Made by a program: the position numbers and the translations under genes. The notes under the pieces are model-generated. The model searched no databases. It was not told the DNA's origin and saw only the letters and a program-made list of their open reading frames with translations. This document shows, piece after piece, positions 35,441 through 46,162 of a stretch of 64,000 nt of DNA; the stretch's first letter is position 1; each line of letters begins with the position of its first letter. The stretch is from Endomychus coccineus (taxonomy: Eukaryota; Arthropoda; Insecta; Coleoptera; Endomychidae), in assembly GCA_958510875.1 (NCBI GenBank), contig OY294070.1, forward strand, positions 13,569,631 through 13,633,630, in the 5' to 3' direction.

Positions 35441-36590
35441 GTTAAATTGAGCATGACTGATGAATTCAACCAGTAACTTGTTATTTTGAATTGAAAGAAG
35501 TGATTTATAACGGACCATTAATGTTTTCTATGTTTATGACGTTTATAAAAATAAATAACACTAAATAGGCGAATTTTTTCTATGTAATTGATAGTTAAGG
35601 GCAAATCTAAAATTATGTAACAAAACCTCATATTGAGGCAGTTTTATACGAATATGCTGATTAAAAATTAGGGCGGTGAACGGTACTGCCAACTCATTAA
35701 AACGTGATCACGATGTGAAATACGATAATTTCTGTTCAAAACTCGCTAAGTATGGAAGCTTTTTAGAGAAATAATTACGTGAAATTCGAATGTGAGTTTA
35801 GAAATGAAAAAGGTTATATTATCTTACGTATGAAAACAAAGGGGTATTGAAATTTACGCTTCGAGCTATACTTTGCTTTTATTCCGCTTTTGCTAATAGG
35901 GAAACCCTTTCAATCATTCTCTCTGCATATATCAGATCACTTTGTGTATAAGAGAAGCGAAAGAAAGAACTCCGATGCAGCTGGATAATCAGGAATTACC
36001 CGTTCGTTAGCTCTTTCTCTCCTGCGTCCATGCACACACGGATCCGAGAACACATACCGGGTGATCGCACTTTAAATATTCGATTCAAGTGATCGCCAGA
36101 CGCAGGTCACATCATTTTACAAACTGAGTCAATACGCTCTATATACAAGGCCTGAGCGCTGTCACAAAAGGTTTGGAGCAGAGACGTAGCCTTCCTCCGT
36201 ACCGTTTAGTCTAAATGGCGCATGGTCAGTATAGATTGTGACATTTGATAAATATTAGAATTCAACAAAGTTTTACCTGTTTCTTGTGGGACATTATATG
36301 TTGCACCTACACATTAGCTGTCTTCGTGTGATTGGAAAGTGTTTTCCTGTAAATAAGCGTGTATGGACGTGTTATGAGTGAATAAAGTGTAAAAACTGCA
36401 CTCGAAAGGCAGAGATTAAGGGACATTTTTCAGGAACCTATCGTCAGAGGTAACTTAGAGGATAATTCGAAATTCAAGTTTATAAGAAATTTATTGAATT
36501 GGTTCCATACGTGGAAATCTAGTTCGGCTTTAAATAAATCAACAACACCGTTACTACCTGGATGATCATACACAGTTCACAAAATTATAC
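35441..36590. other. Unique island between satellite blocks
   Basis: About 1.15 kb without satellite units. 35930-36260 has higher GC, CGGATCCGAG, CTCTATATACAAGG and ATGGCGCATGG. It could be an ancestral intron segment, a regulatory element or an insertion that split the array. TATATA at about 36140 has no supporting transcript evidence. No conserved reading frame. Confidence 0.4.
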
Positions 36591-37510
36591 TAAAATGTTC
36601 TCTTTCTCTTTATAAATTCTAACCAGGATTTTGTGGCATGGTATACTATTTGTTTTAGTTTTTGAATCCTAAGATTTGGTGTTATATTATACCGTTTTCT
36701 CATTTAATTTTCGAATTTAAATTGAGATTCTGTGTTCTGTTTTAGTTTTTAAATTCTGACTAGGATTTTGTGTTATACTATACCCTTTAGTACTTGAATT
36801 CTTAAGAGGATTTCGTGTTATACTATCCAGGTCTCTTTTAGTTTTTAGTTTATGTTCAATACTATACTGTTCTCTTTTAGTTCCTAAATTCTAATTAGAA
36901 TTTTGTGTCATACTATACTGTTCTCTTTCAGTTTTCGGTTTCTAACTAGGATTTTGTGTTATACTATACGGTTCTCTTTTAGTTTTCAAATTGTAACTAG
37001 GATTTTGTATTATGCTATACATTCTCTTTTAGTATTTGAATTCTGTTATGCTATACTCTTTTGGTTTTTAAATTGTAACTAGAATTTTGTGTTATACTAT
37101 ACTGTTCTGTGTTAGTTTTTAAATTCTAACTAGAATTTCGCGTTATACTGTATTCTCTTCTAGTTTCTAATTATAACTAGGATTTTGTGTCATACTATAC
37201 TATTCTCTTTTTACTTTTCAGATCTTGACTAGGATTTCGTGTTATACTATTCGGTGTTCTTATTTAATTTTCAAATTCAAACTAGGGTTTTGTATTATAC
37301 TATACTGCTCTGTTTTAGATTTTCAATTCTGACTAGGATTTTGTGTCATACCATAGTTTTCGAATTATATACGGTACTCTTCCCTTCTAACTAGGTTTTT
37401 GTATTATACTTTACGTTTCTCTTCAAGTATTTGAATTCTAACTTGGATTTGTATTATGTATACCTTCTCTTTTAGTATTTGAATTCCAACCATGATTTTG
37501 TGAATCTTAG
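36591..37510. repeat. 52-bp satellite, block 2 (about 18 units)
   Basis: Same unit and orientation as 33225-35440, including the AAGAGGATTTCGTG variant at about 36805 followed by its TTATGTTCAATAC partner. The two blocks therefore derive from one higher-order array. The 3' units decay toward 37510. Confidence 0.85.
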
Positions 37511-37599
37511 AAATAATTTGTTTCAATGAGTTTTTTTTACATTAAGACCCAAATGAGGTGCAACTAAGGACTCAGTTCACATCTGGCAACTCCTTTCAC

Positions 37600-37959
37600 G
37601 CAGGAAGTCCTTGAATATGTCCTAAAAATGAATAAACCGTTTGTTTTACTGTCGGTATTGCAGCCTTAACGTACTGGTGACCAGCGTTATAGCTTTTGGC
37701 TTGTGACGTCACGATCGAGCACTCAGGCCTTCTGTATACGGATGATATTGACGATGTACCTCAATTTGACATGGTTCAATTTACAGCCCGAGAGGGATAT
37801 TATTTAGCCCACGAAACAGTCGTTAATTTACAAACTATGAGGCTGCGACTAAAAATACCAATAATAATACAATTTCAACATGCTATTAATTTAGAAGCGA
37901 TCATTAAAACTTCGAGTACGACATTTGCTCAGAAAATTGAGTTGAACACATATTAAAGA
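37600..37959 (+). other. Unidentified open frame, 86 codons
   Basis: The frame 37696-37956 encodes LLYTDDIDDVPQFDMVQFTA, then VVNLQTMRLRLKI and LEAIIKTS. Composition is protein-like, with charged and hydrophobic residues well mixed, but I recognise no family. No convincing donor or acceptor pair was found around it. It could be a fragment of a mobile-element protein or a chance frame. Confidence 0.3.
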
Positions 37960-38022
37960 TGATACCTATCACATAAACACACGATATACTTATTCCACAT
38001 CTACATGGCTAATTTAAATGAT

Positions 38023-38800
38023 CATACAGGGTGTTACAGGTTGGTTCCTTAGTATTGCTATATCGTTGACTATAAGAGAATCTGGAAAAAATCACTTTTC
38101 GTTTTTTCATTTTTTTCACGGCTTTATTACTGATTATTTTGCAAAACAAGCAAATCCTTGAGGCAATTTTATGCTCTTCAAGGAAATAAGCTTATTTTAT
38201 AGGTGCGAAGTTTCTGTTCAACAAATTATTCAGGATTAAAATGGGAAATTTTGCACCCTTTACAGTGCGCGTCTAGTGTACCTATTTTCATCACGTTGGA
38301 TTGGACTTGGAACAAGCCCTTACATCACCGACTACCATCAAAAAAGTTTTAGATGTACCTTAGTTCATTTACCGAAAAGTATATTAATTATGTTCACGGG
38401 TCAGAAAATACAGGGAGGACTGTAACGTGTACTGTTCGTTTTTTCATTTTTTTTTCATGGCTTTATTAACGATTATTTTGTAAAAATAAAAAGACATTCT
38501 TAAGGTAATTTTTATGCTCTTCAAGAAAATAATCTTATTTTTTAGATGCGAATTTTATATTTTTGAGATATTTGTTAATTTCTTTTCAACAAATTATTCA
38601 GGATTAAAACTTGGCATCAAATTTGTAACACCCTGTACAGTACGCGTCTAATGTCCCTATTTTCATCATGTTGGATTGGACTTGGAACAAGCCTTTACGT
38701 TACAGACTACCATCAAAAAATATTTATATGTATCATAGTTGAGTGTATCAATTATGTCCAAGGTTCAGAAAATACAGGGGGGACTGTAAACGTGTACTGT
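38023..38800. repeat. Tandemly duplicated mariner-ended repeat
   Basis: A unit of about 335 bp beginning TTCGTTTTTTCATTTTTTT and ending AAATACAGGG.GGACTGTAA occurs twice (about 38096-38430 and 38427-38790). Each holds TTGGATTGGACTTGGAACAAG. ATACAGGGTGTTACAGG at 38024 and the reverse ACACCCTGTACAG at about 38629 are mariner-type termini. Confidence 0.7.
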
Positions 38801-39576
38801 ATAAAGCAAGCTCTGATCAGCAAGTAGAAAGGCTATAAGCTAATAAAAACGTATATCCCAATCCAAAGGGGGACTTACCGAAGCGTTTACACATAAAACT
38901 AGATCGCAGCACCGATAGGTTTCGGTGTCAATCGCTCCTACAACCGTATTGTATCAGCGGCGGAATTGAATATTCATGAAATGATTTTTTTTTCATCGCC
39001 TAAGTACAGCATTATAAAAATGTAAATATCTCATCGATACTAGCGTACCACATAGAGCTTCACCAGAATAGTCCATTAAACACATCCGTTCACAGTCATT
39101 TGTTAATGCAGAAATTCATTTGTTTCACGCATGTGTGCCTCGACACATTTGTCAAAAAATATACAACTCCGAACAATGACAGCCGATAAGGATTTCGATA
39201 AGGACAGTATTTCCGTTTCCTCTATAATTCTTCAACGAATAGACGATAATTGCAATTATCTGAGTTCAATGGCACCCTATTTATTGTTATTTACATCGAT
39301 TTAAGTACGAGATGAAACAGTAGATGATGATTCAATTTAACTTCGATTCCTTTGTTTCTGACAACAACTACGGAAAAAAGCTACTCGAACATCTGAGTGT
39401 CACGAAATCATGTGCGATTTTTGTAATTGTTCAGGTGCCATGGGCGTTATTGACTAAATAAGTAGTAATCGCTCATAATTTGGTATGCCTTAATTAACTT
39501 ATAGCTCATGCTCTCTCTAATTACGACATGCTACGTTTTTGGGAGGTATCATCATTAAAACGTTAAAGATACTTAC
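38801..39576. other. Intron sequence downstream of the cut exon
   Basis: Unique, mixed composition, with short AT-rich runs. No further exon resembling the next cut segment (LVEDVQRLQ-like) was found. Confidence 0.45.
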
Positions 39577-39717
39577 TTCTTTCTCTTTGGCAATTAATTC
39601 ATTTTCGAAAGTCTGTCGATCCATATTACTATTTTCTAAATTTTCACAATTATTCGTTGTATTATTTGAAATTTGTTCTTTCAGCGTGGTCACTTCTTTC
39701 TCTGCTAACGTTGCTCT
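39577..39717 (-). CDS. ct: Internal exon of homeobox protein cut (CUX1/CASP-type coiled coil)
   Basis: The only host exon recognised. On the minus strand TTGTTTCAG precedes 39717 (acceptor) and GTAAGT follows 39577 (donor, complement 39571-39576). The exon is 141 bp, phase 0 at both ends, 47 codons without stop. It begins RATLAEKEVTTLKEQIS and ends ENELIAKEKE. The spacing and residues match the N-terminal coiled coil shared by vertebrate CUX1/CASP and insect Cut (RAxxAxxExxxLxEQxS, then ELxAKExE just before the LVEDVQRLQ segment). The middle is Asn-rich, as in insect Cut. Cut is a nuclear homeodomain and Cut-repeat transcription factor that sets cell identity; this region serves self-association. 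The Cut repeats and homeodomain would lie further left, outside the window. Another coiled-coil gene is possible. Exon status is surer than gene identity. Confidence 0.65.
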
Positions 39718-41390
39718 CTGAAACAATGATTCTTTTATTAATAATACGAAAAAAAGACGTCGAAATAGTTGAGTTGCATAATAAATCTCACATTCTTATA
39801 TATAGTTATATCAATAATAGGAAATAATTTGGCAAAGTTCATAAGTTGAGCTGTCACTGCTTTGTGTTAACTTTATGATCACAATATTCCATTTTACAAT
39901 ACCTAATTGTAGCAGACAAACATTTTCTAAAAAACACTTGATAGTCCAAACATCTGTAAAAAACGTTTTTCGAAATGCTATACAGGATGTTTCATAATAT
40001 ATGCGCAGGACTTCAGGATGTGATAGCTCGTCCAAAAATTTGAAAAAAAGTTCCTATCAAGTTACCCTCTAAAATGCACAATTTTCGAGATATAGTCAAT
40101 ATCATTTGGAATTGGGTGAAGGAACAGTCCAATGATTGCATGCAAAAGCCTTCCTTTAACGGTAGAAAAGATTCGATAAACAAAAGTTGTAATTATTATA
40201 AAAAATTCTTCCACAATAGAATTCTTCATATATTTCTGTCTGTCTGGATGTCCGTCAAAAATTTTTTGTCAACACGATAACTCAAAAACGAAAATTTCAA
40301 ATTTTGCTAAAAGATCCTTTGTTGTATAGATACGAACCCTAATGTTTTTCAGAGAAATCGTGTGATAAACATACCCTTTTCTGGTTTGAAAATTTCAAAA
40401 ATCATAACTCCTAAATTATACATTGAATCGATTCAAAACTTTGACAGTAAATTTAGGTTAATTTAGAACTGCTTTCGCCCAAATTTCAACAAAATCGTTC
40501 ACAAACAACAACAAAAACGCAAACTTAAATTTGATGAAAATATTATCAATTAGAATATTATTTAGTTGTGTAAATATAATAAAATAAATAATTTATTTCA
40601 TTATCTTTACACAAATGCGATGAGTATCTGATAGAATGTGAAGCAATTATATAAAAATTATTAACCAAGTCAAATGATATCCGAAGGGTAACTTTGCCAC
40701 CCACACTATTTACCTATTCTCCAAGCGGCAACACTTGTTTTATGTTCGTTTTCAACACCCTCCGATGGTTGCAAGACTTGCGAGATCTAGGAGTTTTTTT
40801 ATTAAGGATTGTCCAACAACGAAACCGGATTTTTAGATTTCCTTTCCTGCGCGATATTTCTGAAATGACGGATGATGAAGGTCTTTGAAAAAATCTTCTA
40901 TGTCTATGAGATTAATTAGACCTCATTTGGTTGATTTTAAACACTAATTTTTTTCACGCAGCTGTCGTTCCAATAGTTGTGATACTAACAATCTAAATAA
41001 CACAAAGGATTGACATTGTTTTATTTTGGTGCACAATTATTATTTTTTTATATTATTATACATATTCATTATTATTATGAAGTTTTTGTGACCAGGAGTG
41101 GTTGTTAAGTTATAATACAAAAAATAACATTTTTGTTTGATTTTTCAAATGGTATTTCCACGATTTAATTTTACTATTCCGTCACTACTGAAAACCTTTG
41201 AACTGAATAAAATTATGCCCCCATCATTCAGTGGAACCCGACAATGTTGATAAACGATCGTGAATGAAGAAAACTGCAGTAACTTCATATTGCACATAAC
41301 AGGATAAAATACATTCTTCAGACTGGCTGACTGGACTATGATTCAGTTTTTATTTCTGAATTAAACTCCTTACTCTTAACAGGAGAGACC
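39718..41390. other. Intron sequence upstream of the cut exon
   Basis: TATACAGGATGTTTCATA at about 39980 is a mariner-type terminus, so a small DNA-element relic lies 260 bp from the acceptor. The rest is AT-rich; frames at 40074-40280 and 40694-40888 match nothing. Confidence 0.5.
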
Positions 41391-41429
41391 TTGGGGAAAG
41401 GACTGGAAGAGCTACTTCCGGATGGACTT

Positions 41430-41580
41430 ATGGAAGCCACCGCCAGCAACATTCTGGGTTTATGGCGGGCCACAAACCTTCTAGCATAGAATGGGCGCAC
41501 AATGAACCCAATCCACAGGCCTGCGTACCTCTAGCGGTTACATCCCTCTCCTATAATGTGCTGACTCAATTTCCTGAAGT
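41430..41580 (+). repeat. LINE 3' tail
   Basis: Contains CATTCTGGGTTTATGG, then GCGCACAATGAACCCAATCC, matching the tails at 14280-14590 and (reversed) 56745-56900. Confidence 0.6.
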
Positions 41581-42514
41581 CAACGAAATGCGTCCAAAAT
41601 AATGGGCAATTAGAACAAAGTCTAGGATTACAATTGTTCAAAATAATATACAATCAACAAACAGAAAGACATTGGGGTTTGTTTTATAGATTTTGTAAAC
41701 GCATCTACTTGGAAATTCAACATGTTTCTAATGCACCCACAATTTCTAAAATAACTCGATACCACTTTGAATATTTTTGTTTGTGGCAAGATTCGAAGTA
41801 ATTTGTAACATCGGAAATTTTACAATCCTCCTAATGAAGTCCCGACCGACTAAATAAATAATGCTGTACTATAAAATGCGTCAATAATTAAAACGGAGAC
41901 CTGTAATATGAGTTTATTTTAGACAAACGTAGCGCAGAGTAAAAATAACAAAAATAACACCACCACCACCAACATAATGTTAATTACATTACTTTAAGTG
42001 CCGCTCGTTCTCTCAAAAAACTTGAAATTTCTATCTATTCACAGACTGTTTAGTTACAGGCACTACCAATGATTTAGAGACAGTTTCCGGCGAGTCGAAA
42101 TATCTGTAGTATTAGACAGTATTTCCAGATGTGCCGAAGCAAAAAAACCTATCAAACCGAACATTCTCAATAAATAAAAACACCAGCCGCCACACATTGG
42201 AGGGAGATGAAATATATTCATTGACTACGTACATATGTTTATAATATTAATAAGGCAAGAACAAGAGAGTACTCGGGTTTAAGTTACTCGGATTTTATTT
42301 CAAGTGTATTTCTCTCTATACAGAGTCAATTATAATCAGTCATTATAATTGTTGTTTTAATTATGGAAATATCTCTGGCAAGACATATAATTATTCAATT
42401 GTTATAAAAATCATATAAATCGTATTAAGCGATCTTTTAACCACATTCGTGATTCATTTAATTTATGTGAAAACTAATGAACAGCCAACGCAAACGCAAA
42501 ATTTGTAATTAGTG
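41581..42514. other. Non-coding sequence
   Basis: No gene seen; a short run of ACC triplets lies at about 41960. Confidence 0.45.
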
Positions 42515-42820
42515 GTCATTTTACGAAAAATGAGGCGATGTTCGTAAAAATTTGATAGAGGTTGGGGAGGTGGAAAAAGTTGTTTCTTGTGATAAGAGTA
42601 ATGATATTCCAGAATTTCTACAAGAAATATTTGGTGCAACCATCCCAACAATCCCAAAAACTGGTTTCTGGCCCTTTTTTAGGTCAGTTTTGAAGTTTAA
42701 ATTTTTTTCAACCCCTTAGACTTCTGACTAAGGTTTGGGAGTTGGACCCTTTTATTATCCATGTTCAAGAAAGCTTCGGTTCAAATTTGGAGTGTTTGCA
42801 ATCATTACTTCCCCTACAAT

Positions 42821-42822
<2 letters not shown>

Positions 42823-42902
<80 letters not shown>
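42823..42902. repeat. (AT)n microsatellite, left arm
   Basis: About 40 perfect AT dinucleotides. Open frames across it encode Tyr-Ile repeats and are not genes. Confidence 0.95.
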
Positions 42903-42906
<4 letters not shown>

Positions 42907-44090
42907 ATGCTTTCTTGGTATATTGGTTCGTATATATACTGAAAATAAAATGAAATAAAAATTCTTTTTGACGTTTATTGCCTTTATAAAAATGTGAATT
43001 AGTGTTTCCATGTAATTTAGAAAAGAATAGATGATTTCGATTAATGAAATGCGTCTGCAGCCGACTTGTGTTTTAAGATCCAATTAAAACATTGTCGAAA
43101 CGTCAAACAGAATTTTTATTTCATTATCAGTATATATACGAACCAATATACCAAGAAAGCATACAAATATTACAAATGGTTCAAGAATATCAATAAAAGA
43201 ATATATATGTATATATATATATATTTGTATGTTTTCTTGGTATATTGGTTCGTATATATACTGATAATGAAATAAAAATTCTGTTTGACGTTTCGACAAT
43301 GTTTATTGCCTTTATCAAAATTGTTAATTGAATTAGTGTTTCCACGTAATTTAGAAAAGAATAGATGATTTCGATTAATGAAATGCGTCTGCAACAATAC
43401 AAAAATTTTAAATATTGGAACAAACGACAACAAACGTTTGATATTAGAATCTATTCAAATTAAAAAGAACAATTGTGTAAATGACAAAATAGATTCCAAT
43501 CTTTCGAAACTGTACAATAATCTAATTCAAACTTAACAAAATTTTATTAATTTGAAGTGCCACTTTCCATTTGTCTATTTAAAATTCAACCTAAAAAAGA
43601 TGAAGTATTATTTAACTATGACACTATAGAGTAACAATTTTGAGGTTAAATTCCATAGAATTATCTTAAACTTGAATAGTTGATTATGATAGATCTGAAA
43701 TGCTTATCATAGAATAACTAATTCATACAATAATTCATAGATATTTATAATTGTACAATCTTGGAATGTCTTGTATTTAATCAAATTCAATCTATTTCAA
43801 ATTGTAGTTAGCCATACATTACTCTTTCACACACAACCGATCCAATGTTTTCTGCAGTTTTAGTTGGATCTTAAAACACAAGTCGGCTGCAGACGCATTT
43901 CATTAATCGAAATCATCTATTCTTTTCTAAATTACATGGAAACACTAATTCAATTAACAATTTTGATAAAGGCAATAAACATTGTCGAAACGTCAAACAG
44001 AATTTTTGTTTCATTATCAGTATATATACGAACCAATATACCAAGAAAACATACAAATATTACAAATGGTTCAAGAATATCAACAAAAGA
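42903..44090. pseudogene. PLE terminal repeats and C-terminal ORF fragment in the left arm
   Basis: A segment of about 165 bp (CTTGGTATATTGGTTCGTAT, GACGTTTCGACAATG, TTTATTGCCTTTATCAAAAT, ending GAAATGCGTCTGCA) occurs four times: 42903-43068 (+), 43084-43175 (-, partial), 43226-43395 (+) and 43889-44090 (-). GTCGAAACGTC with an adjacent TTGATAAAGGC is typical of PLE termini. Between copies, 43400-43545 reads NDNKRLILESIQIKKNNCVN, the C-terminal LILESIxIKK end of GIY-YIG PLE proteins, followed by 3' UTR. RT is absent. Confidence 0.65.
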
Positions 44091-44157
44091 ATATATATAT
44101 AACGTTTTTCGGGGTAAAAATTAAAATTGGGCTATTTTGATCAAATCTTCACCAAAT

Positions 44158-44707
44158 TGGATGAAATTTGGTGTCAAAGTAGATCATGGTGACCATAATA
44201 AGTGATCCAAAGATGAAGTTAAAATTTCCGATAGTTTTGATAAAAATCCAAATTTGGGAGATTTGGCCCAAATTTTGAAGATGCCCCCAATTACGGCAAA
44301 CAAATCGCTAAGTACTCTTTTTGGGCTCAAATTGAAGGTTATTTTATATAGTTTGACGTGGTATAACTTGTTTTATAAGATCAGCCCATTTCTTGGCCAT
44401 TTACGGCATATATATATGCGCGCGCAGATTTCCAAGCTTTATTGTATTATAATAGGATTTTATCACTATAATATTGTTCTTAGAGTATAGACATGGCTTT
44501 TTTTGCATATATATGTGAGAAAACATATACACTATTTATTTGAGGTCCGCTTGTGACATAGTGAAATTTTTTTTACTACACGTATTAATTATTATAGAAT
44601 ATATAGGTATATACAACATTACCTGCGCTTTTTCTAATTCAAGACGCGACAAAAATTTACTTCTGATGATGTGGACCACGCCTACTGATATTATCAGATA
44701 AAAATTA
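44158..44707. repeat. Inner palindrome arm, left
   Basis: Pairs with 45513-46062. It holds GCATATATATATGCGCGCGC near 44408-44427 and TCTGATGATGTGGACCACGC near 44662. No coding. Confidence 0.85.
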
Positions 44708-44805
44708 GCTAGCTGCTGCAGCAGTTTGTCGATTACAACAAGCAGAAAAAGAAAATACCAATAATAGAGTCCAAAAATCATACATATAATGATAAACATA
44801 ATAAC

Positions 44806-45033
44806 TATCTAGCCGCAGTGATACAATATTTGATCGCCGAAGTTTTGGAATTAGCCGATAACGCAGCCCGGGACAATAAAAAAACAAGAATCATCCCCCG
44901 TCATCTGCAATTGTCCATCCGCAAAGACGAAGAATTGAACAAGCTATTGTCAGGTGTGACAATCGCTCAAATCGGAGTCTTGCCTAACATTCAAGCAATA
45001 TTGCTGCCCAAGAAAACCGAAAAGAAAGCATAA
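44806..45033 (+). pseudogene. Histone H2A C-terminal fragment (captured)
   Basis: An open frame starts at TAT (44806) directly after the left 70-bp repeat: [20 protein letters not shown], then [20 protein letters not shown], then [17 protein letters not shown] and the LLPKKTEKK end, with a stop at 45031-45033. This is the H2A histone fold from the middle of helix 2 to the natural C-terminus, about 75 of 124 residues. No stop or frameshift interrupts it. Several normally invariant residues differ (ME to IQ, LAG to LAD, RND to RKD, AQGG to AQIG), so it has drifted away from a functional histone. There is no start codon of its own, promoter or N-terminal tail. H2A would package DNA with H2B; this fragment cannot. 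Confidence 0.9.
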
Positions 45034-45060
45034 ATCAACTCGTACAACGAGAGTATCATC

Positions 45061-45076
45061 GGCCCTTCTCAGGGCC
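45061..45076 (+). promoter_or_regulatory. Histone mRNA 3' stem-loop
   Basis: GGCCCT-TCTC-AGGGCC forms the canonical 6-bp stem and 4-nt loop of replication-dependent histone mRNAs, 28 bp after the H2A stop and followed by ACAAAT. GAACGAAAATCC about 13 bp downstream is placed where a U7 snRNA-binding element would be. The stem is perfectly paired although the coding part has drifted. Confidence 0.9.
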
Positions 45077-45512
45077 ACAAATAGTACTGAACGAAAATCC
45101 TAGAACCGACTGTCTATGTACCCTACAACAGTAAAACAAGCAGAAAAAGAAAATACCAATAACGGAGTCAAAAAATCATACATATAATAATCAATATAAT
45201 AACTAATTACATATTACAGATAAAGAATATAGTACTGTTTTTTTTTAATAACTAACCTATATATATTTATTCATCTACCTGATCTCCAATTGAACTTTCA
45301 TTATTACCTCATAGTTATTTTTTTTTTGAATATTTTTAAGTTAATTTGATGAGATTATTGAATTTAATAACGTAGAAATTATTAACAGCCGATTAAAATT
45401 ATAGATTAGACATTATTAGATCGGAAAATCGGACATTCTCTTAAAACAGAAAAATACAAAAAAAAAATCATAAGATACACAATATTTGTACCTGTCATTG
45501 TTTTATAAGAAT

Positions 45513-46062
45513 AATTTTTATCTCATAATATTGGTAGGCGTGGTCCACATCATCAGAAGTAACTTTTTGTCGCGTCTTGAATTAGAAAAAGCGCAAGTGA
45601 TGTTGTATATACCTATATATTCTATAATAATTAATACGTGTAGTAAAAAAAATTTCTCTATGTCACAAGCGGACCTCAAATAGATAATGTATATATTTTC
45701 TCACATACGTATGCAAAAGAAGCCATATCTACACTCCAAGAACAATATTATAGTGATAAAATCCTATTATAATACAATAAAGCTTGGAAATCTGCGCGCG
45801 CATATATATATGCCGTAAATGGCCAAGAAATGGGCTGATCTTATAAAACAAGTTATACCACGTCAAACTATATAAAATAACCTTCAATTTGAGCCCAGAA
45901 AGAGTACTTAGCGATTTGTTTGCCGTAATTGGGGCCATCTTCAAAATTTGGGCCAAATCTCCCAAATTTGGATTTTTATCAAAACTATTGTAAATTTTAA
46001 CTTCATCTTTGGATCACTTATTATGGTCACCATGATCTACTTTGACACCAAATTTCATCCAA
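45513..46062. repeat. Inner palindrome arm, right
   Basis: Reverse complement of 44158-44707 with scattered substitutions. Confidence 0.85.
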
Positions 46063-46066
46063 AAAC

Positions 46067-46067
<1 letters not shown>

Positions 46068-46162
<95 letters not shown>
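46068..46162. repeat. (AT)n microsatellite, right arm
   Basis: Mirror of 42823-42902; nearly pure AT, with one GTATAT interruption near its end. Confidence 0.95.

Larger units (their letters stand above)
44737..45205 (+). repeat. 70-bp direct repeats flanking the captured H2A piece
   Basis: AACAAGCAGAAAAAGAAAAT opens both copies, 44737-44806 and 45135-45205. They run in parallel to ATAATAACTA and differ by a few bases. The H2A fragment occupies exactly the interval between them, which suggests insertion with duplicated flanks or template switching. Confidence 0.8.

Noticed and set aside
36135..36250. Possible promoter (TATATA) with a short ATGGCGCATGG start
   Set aside because: Only five codons precede a plausible border, and no initiator or downstream exon supports it; kept only as a unique island.
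33225..37510. Regularly spaced repeats resembling a CRISPR array
   Set aside because: Units are contiguous and vary along their whole length, there are no constant repeats with unique spacers, and the host is a eukaryote.
42735..43083. Several open frames on both strands with long Tyr-Ile runs
   Set aside because: They translate the (AT)n microsatellite and its flanks; the same happens at 45948-46246.
44705..44887. Minus-strand frame over the H2A region
   Set aside because: It is the antisense shadow of the H2A fragment.
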